Below are positions 63,879-64,000 of a DNA stretch of 64,000 bases, one piece after another. The DNA comes from Pseudosulfitobacter koreensis. GTDB taxonomy: Bacteria > Pseudomonadota > Alphaproteobacteria > Rhodobacterales > Rhodobacteraceae. The notes beneath the pieces are model-generated. The model saw only the letters and a list, made by a program, of their open reading frames with translations, had not been told where the DNA came from and searched no databases. The DNA is taken from positions 103,148-167,147 of the forward strand of contig NZ_JANKJG010000009.1 in NCBI RefSeq assembly GCF_024733015.1. Reading direction: 5' to 3'. A program made the position numbers and the translations under genes. Position 1 is the first letter of the stretch, and every line of letters begins with the position of its first letter.

Positions 63879-64000
63879 TGCTCTGAGTCTGACGTATCTT
63901 ACCGGTTCCCTCGGATTTGATCGAGCTTATCCAAGGCGCGGCGTTCCCGGGTGAGAATATCCTCGGCGGTTTTGGTCCATTTGAAGGGCTTGGGGCTCTC
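63879..64000 (-). mobile_element. IS630-family insertion sequence, right portion
   Basis: Immediately after the CTAG at 63875-63878 begins TGCTCTGAGTCTGACG, which looks like an IS terminal sequence, and the adjoining minus-strand reading is the end of an IS630-type transposase. IS630 elements insert at TA within CTAG and duplicate it. The other end lies beyond the window. Confidence 0.6.
63899..64000 (-). CDS. IS630-family transposase, C-terminal fragment (cut by window edge)
   Basis: The last 33 codons of a minus-strand gene read ESPKPFKWTKTAEDILTRER and then 13 more residues to a TAA at 63899. The phrase KPFxWTKTAxDIL is the usual end of IS630-family transposases (DDE superfamily endonuclease). 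The rest of the gene lies past 64000. Confidence 0.75.
   Translation of the reverse strand, partial: ESPKPFKWTKTAEDILTRERRALDKLDQIRGNR

Overview
The window is a high-GC, densely packed chromosomal segment of an alphaproteobacterium. It most likely belongs to the Rhodobacterales (Roseobacter/Paracoccus-type Rhodobacteraceae). Evidence for this is a complete-looking set of ethylmalonyl-CoA (EMC) pathway genes (mcl2, mch, ecm, ccr), a GcrA cell-cycle regulator, an HvrA-type H-NS protein, a TIGR02186/TauE gene pair, an opgC-G-H glucan operon and a LuxR/LuxI quorum-sensing pair. The genus cannot be fixed from sequence alone. I saw no rRNA, tRNA, prophage or CRISPR array. The only mobile DNA is the end of an IS630-type element at the right edge.

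Layout. 1-840: the tail of a frameshifted TauE/SafE exporter and a small exported protein. 1160-3806: mcl2-nnrU-DUF1737-mch operon. 4014-8424: succinate dehydrogenase operon sdhC-sdhD-sdhA, then an FkbM methyltransferase and a lipoprotein, then sdhB. 8482-10620: DUF1989 protein, deoD, H-NS-like protein. 10764-15688: ecm and ccr diverge around a membrane acyltransferase. 15901-17507: small ORF, luxR, luxI. 17558-20785: RecD-like helicase, TIGR02186 protein, TauE exporter. 20868-25676: BmpA-type nucleoside ABC importer. 25871-29903: tsaB/rimI, NifU-type scaffold, UspA, DsbA-like isomerase, ilvE and a small protein. 30072-34168: M48 lipoprotein peptidase, YigZ, hemolysin III, DCC protein, a small two-repeat protein, rimO. 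34274-39601: AsmA protein converging on a kpsT-kpsE-kdsA capsule operon. 39861-45029: CDF exporter, a permease remnant with arsR, uracil-DNA glycosylase, SseB, YHS, rhodanese and an esterase. 45047-51094: opgC-opgG-opgH and a TTC38-like protein. 51269-57010: CoA-transferase/ThDP-enzyme pair diverging from copA-cueR. 57029-58814: LOV histidine kinase and gcrA. 59204-64000: argD-argF, a glycosyltransferase, gnd and the IS630 fragment.

How the genes work together. The central theme is acetyl-CoA and C4-acid metabolism. Ccr, Ecm, Mch and Mcl2 are four steps of the EMC pathway, and succinate dehydrogenase takes up the succinyl-CoA/succinate it feeds into the TCA cycle. The upstream regions of mcl2, ecm and ccr share a motif ending in AATATTRCCC, in the same orientation relative to each gene. 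This suggests one EMC regulon spread over three promoters. The sdh operon has a different signal: two TGTGATCACA palindromes spaced exactly two helical turns apart.

Most of the window is ordinary core genome. I did not find a convincing new multi-gene defence or mobile system. The observations most worth following are the shared EMC motif, the tandem sdh palindromes, a CueR-controlled and probably leaderless copA, a CoA-transferase/ThDP-enzyme couple of unknown substrate, a LOV-HWE light sensor, a decayed permease behind arsR, a dispersed intergenic repeat family, and an IS630 insertion exactly at the gnd stop codon.
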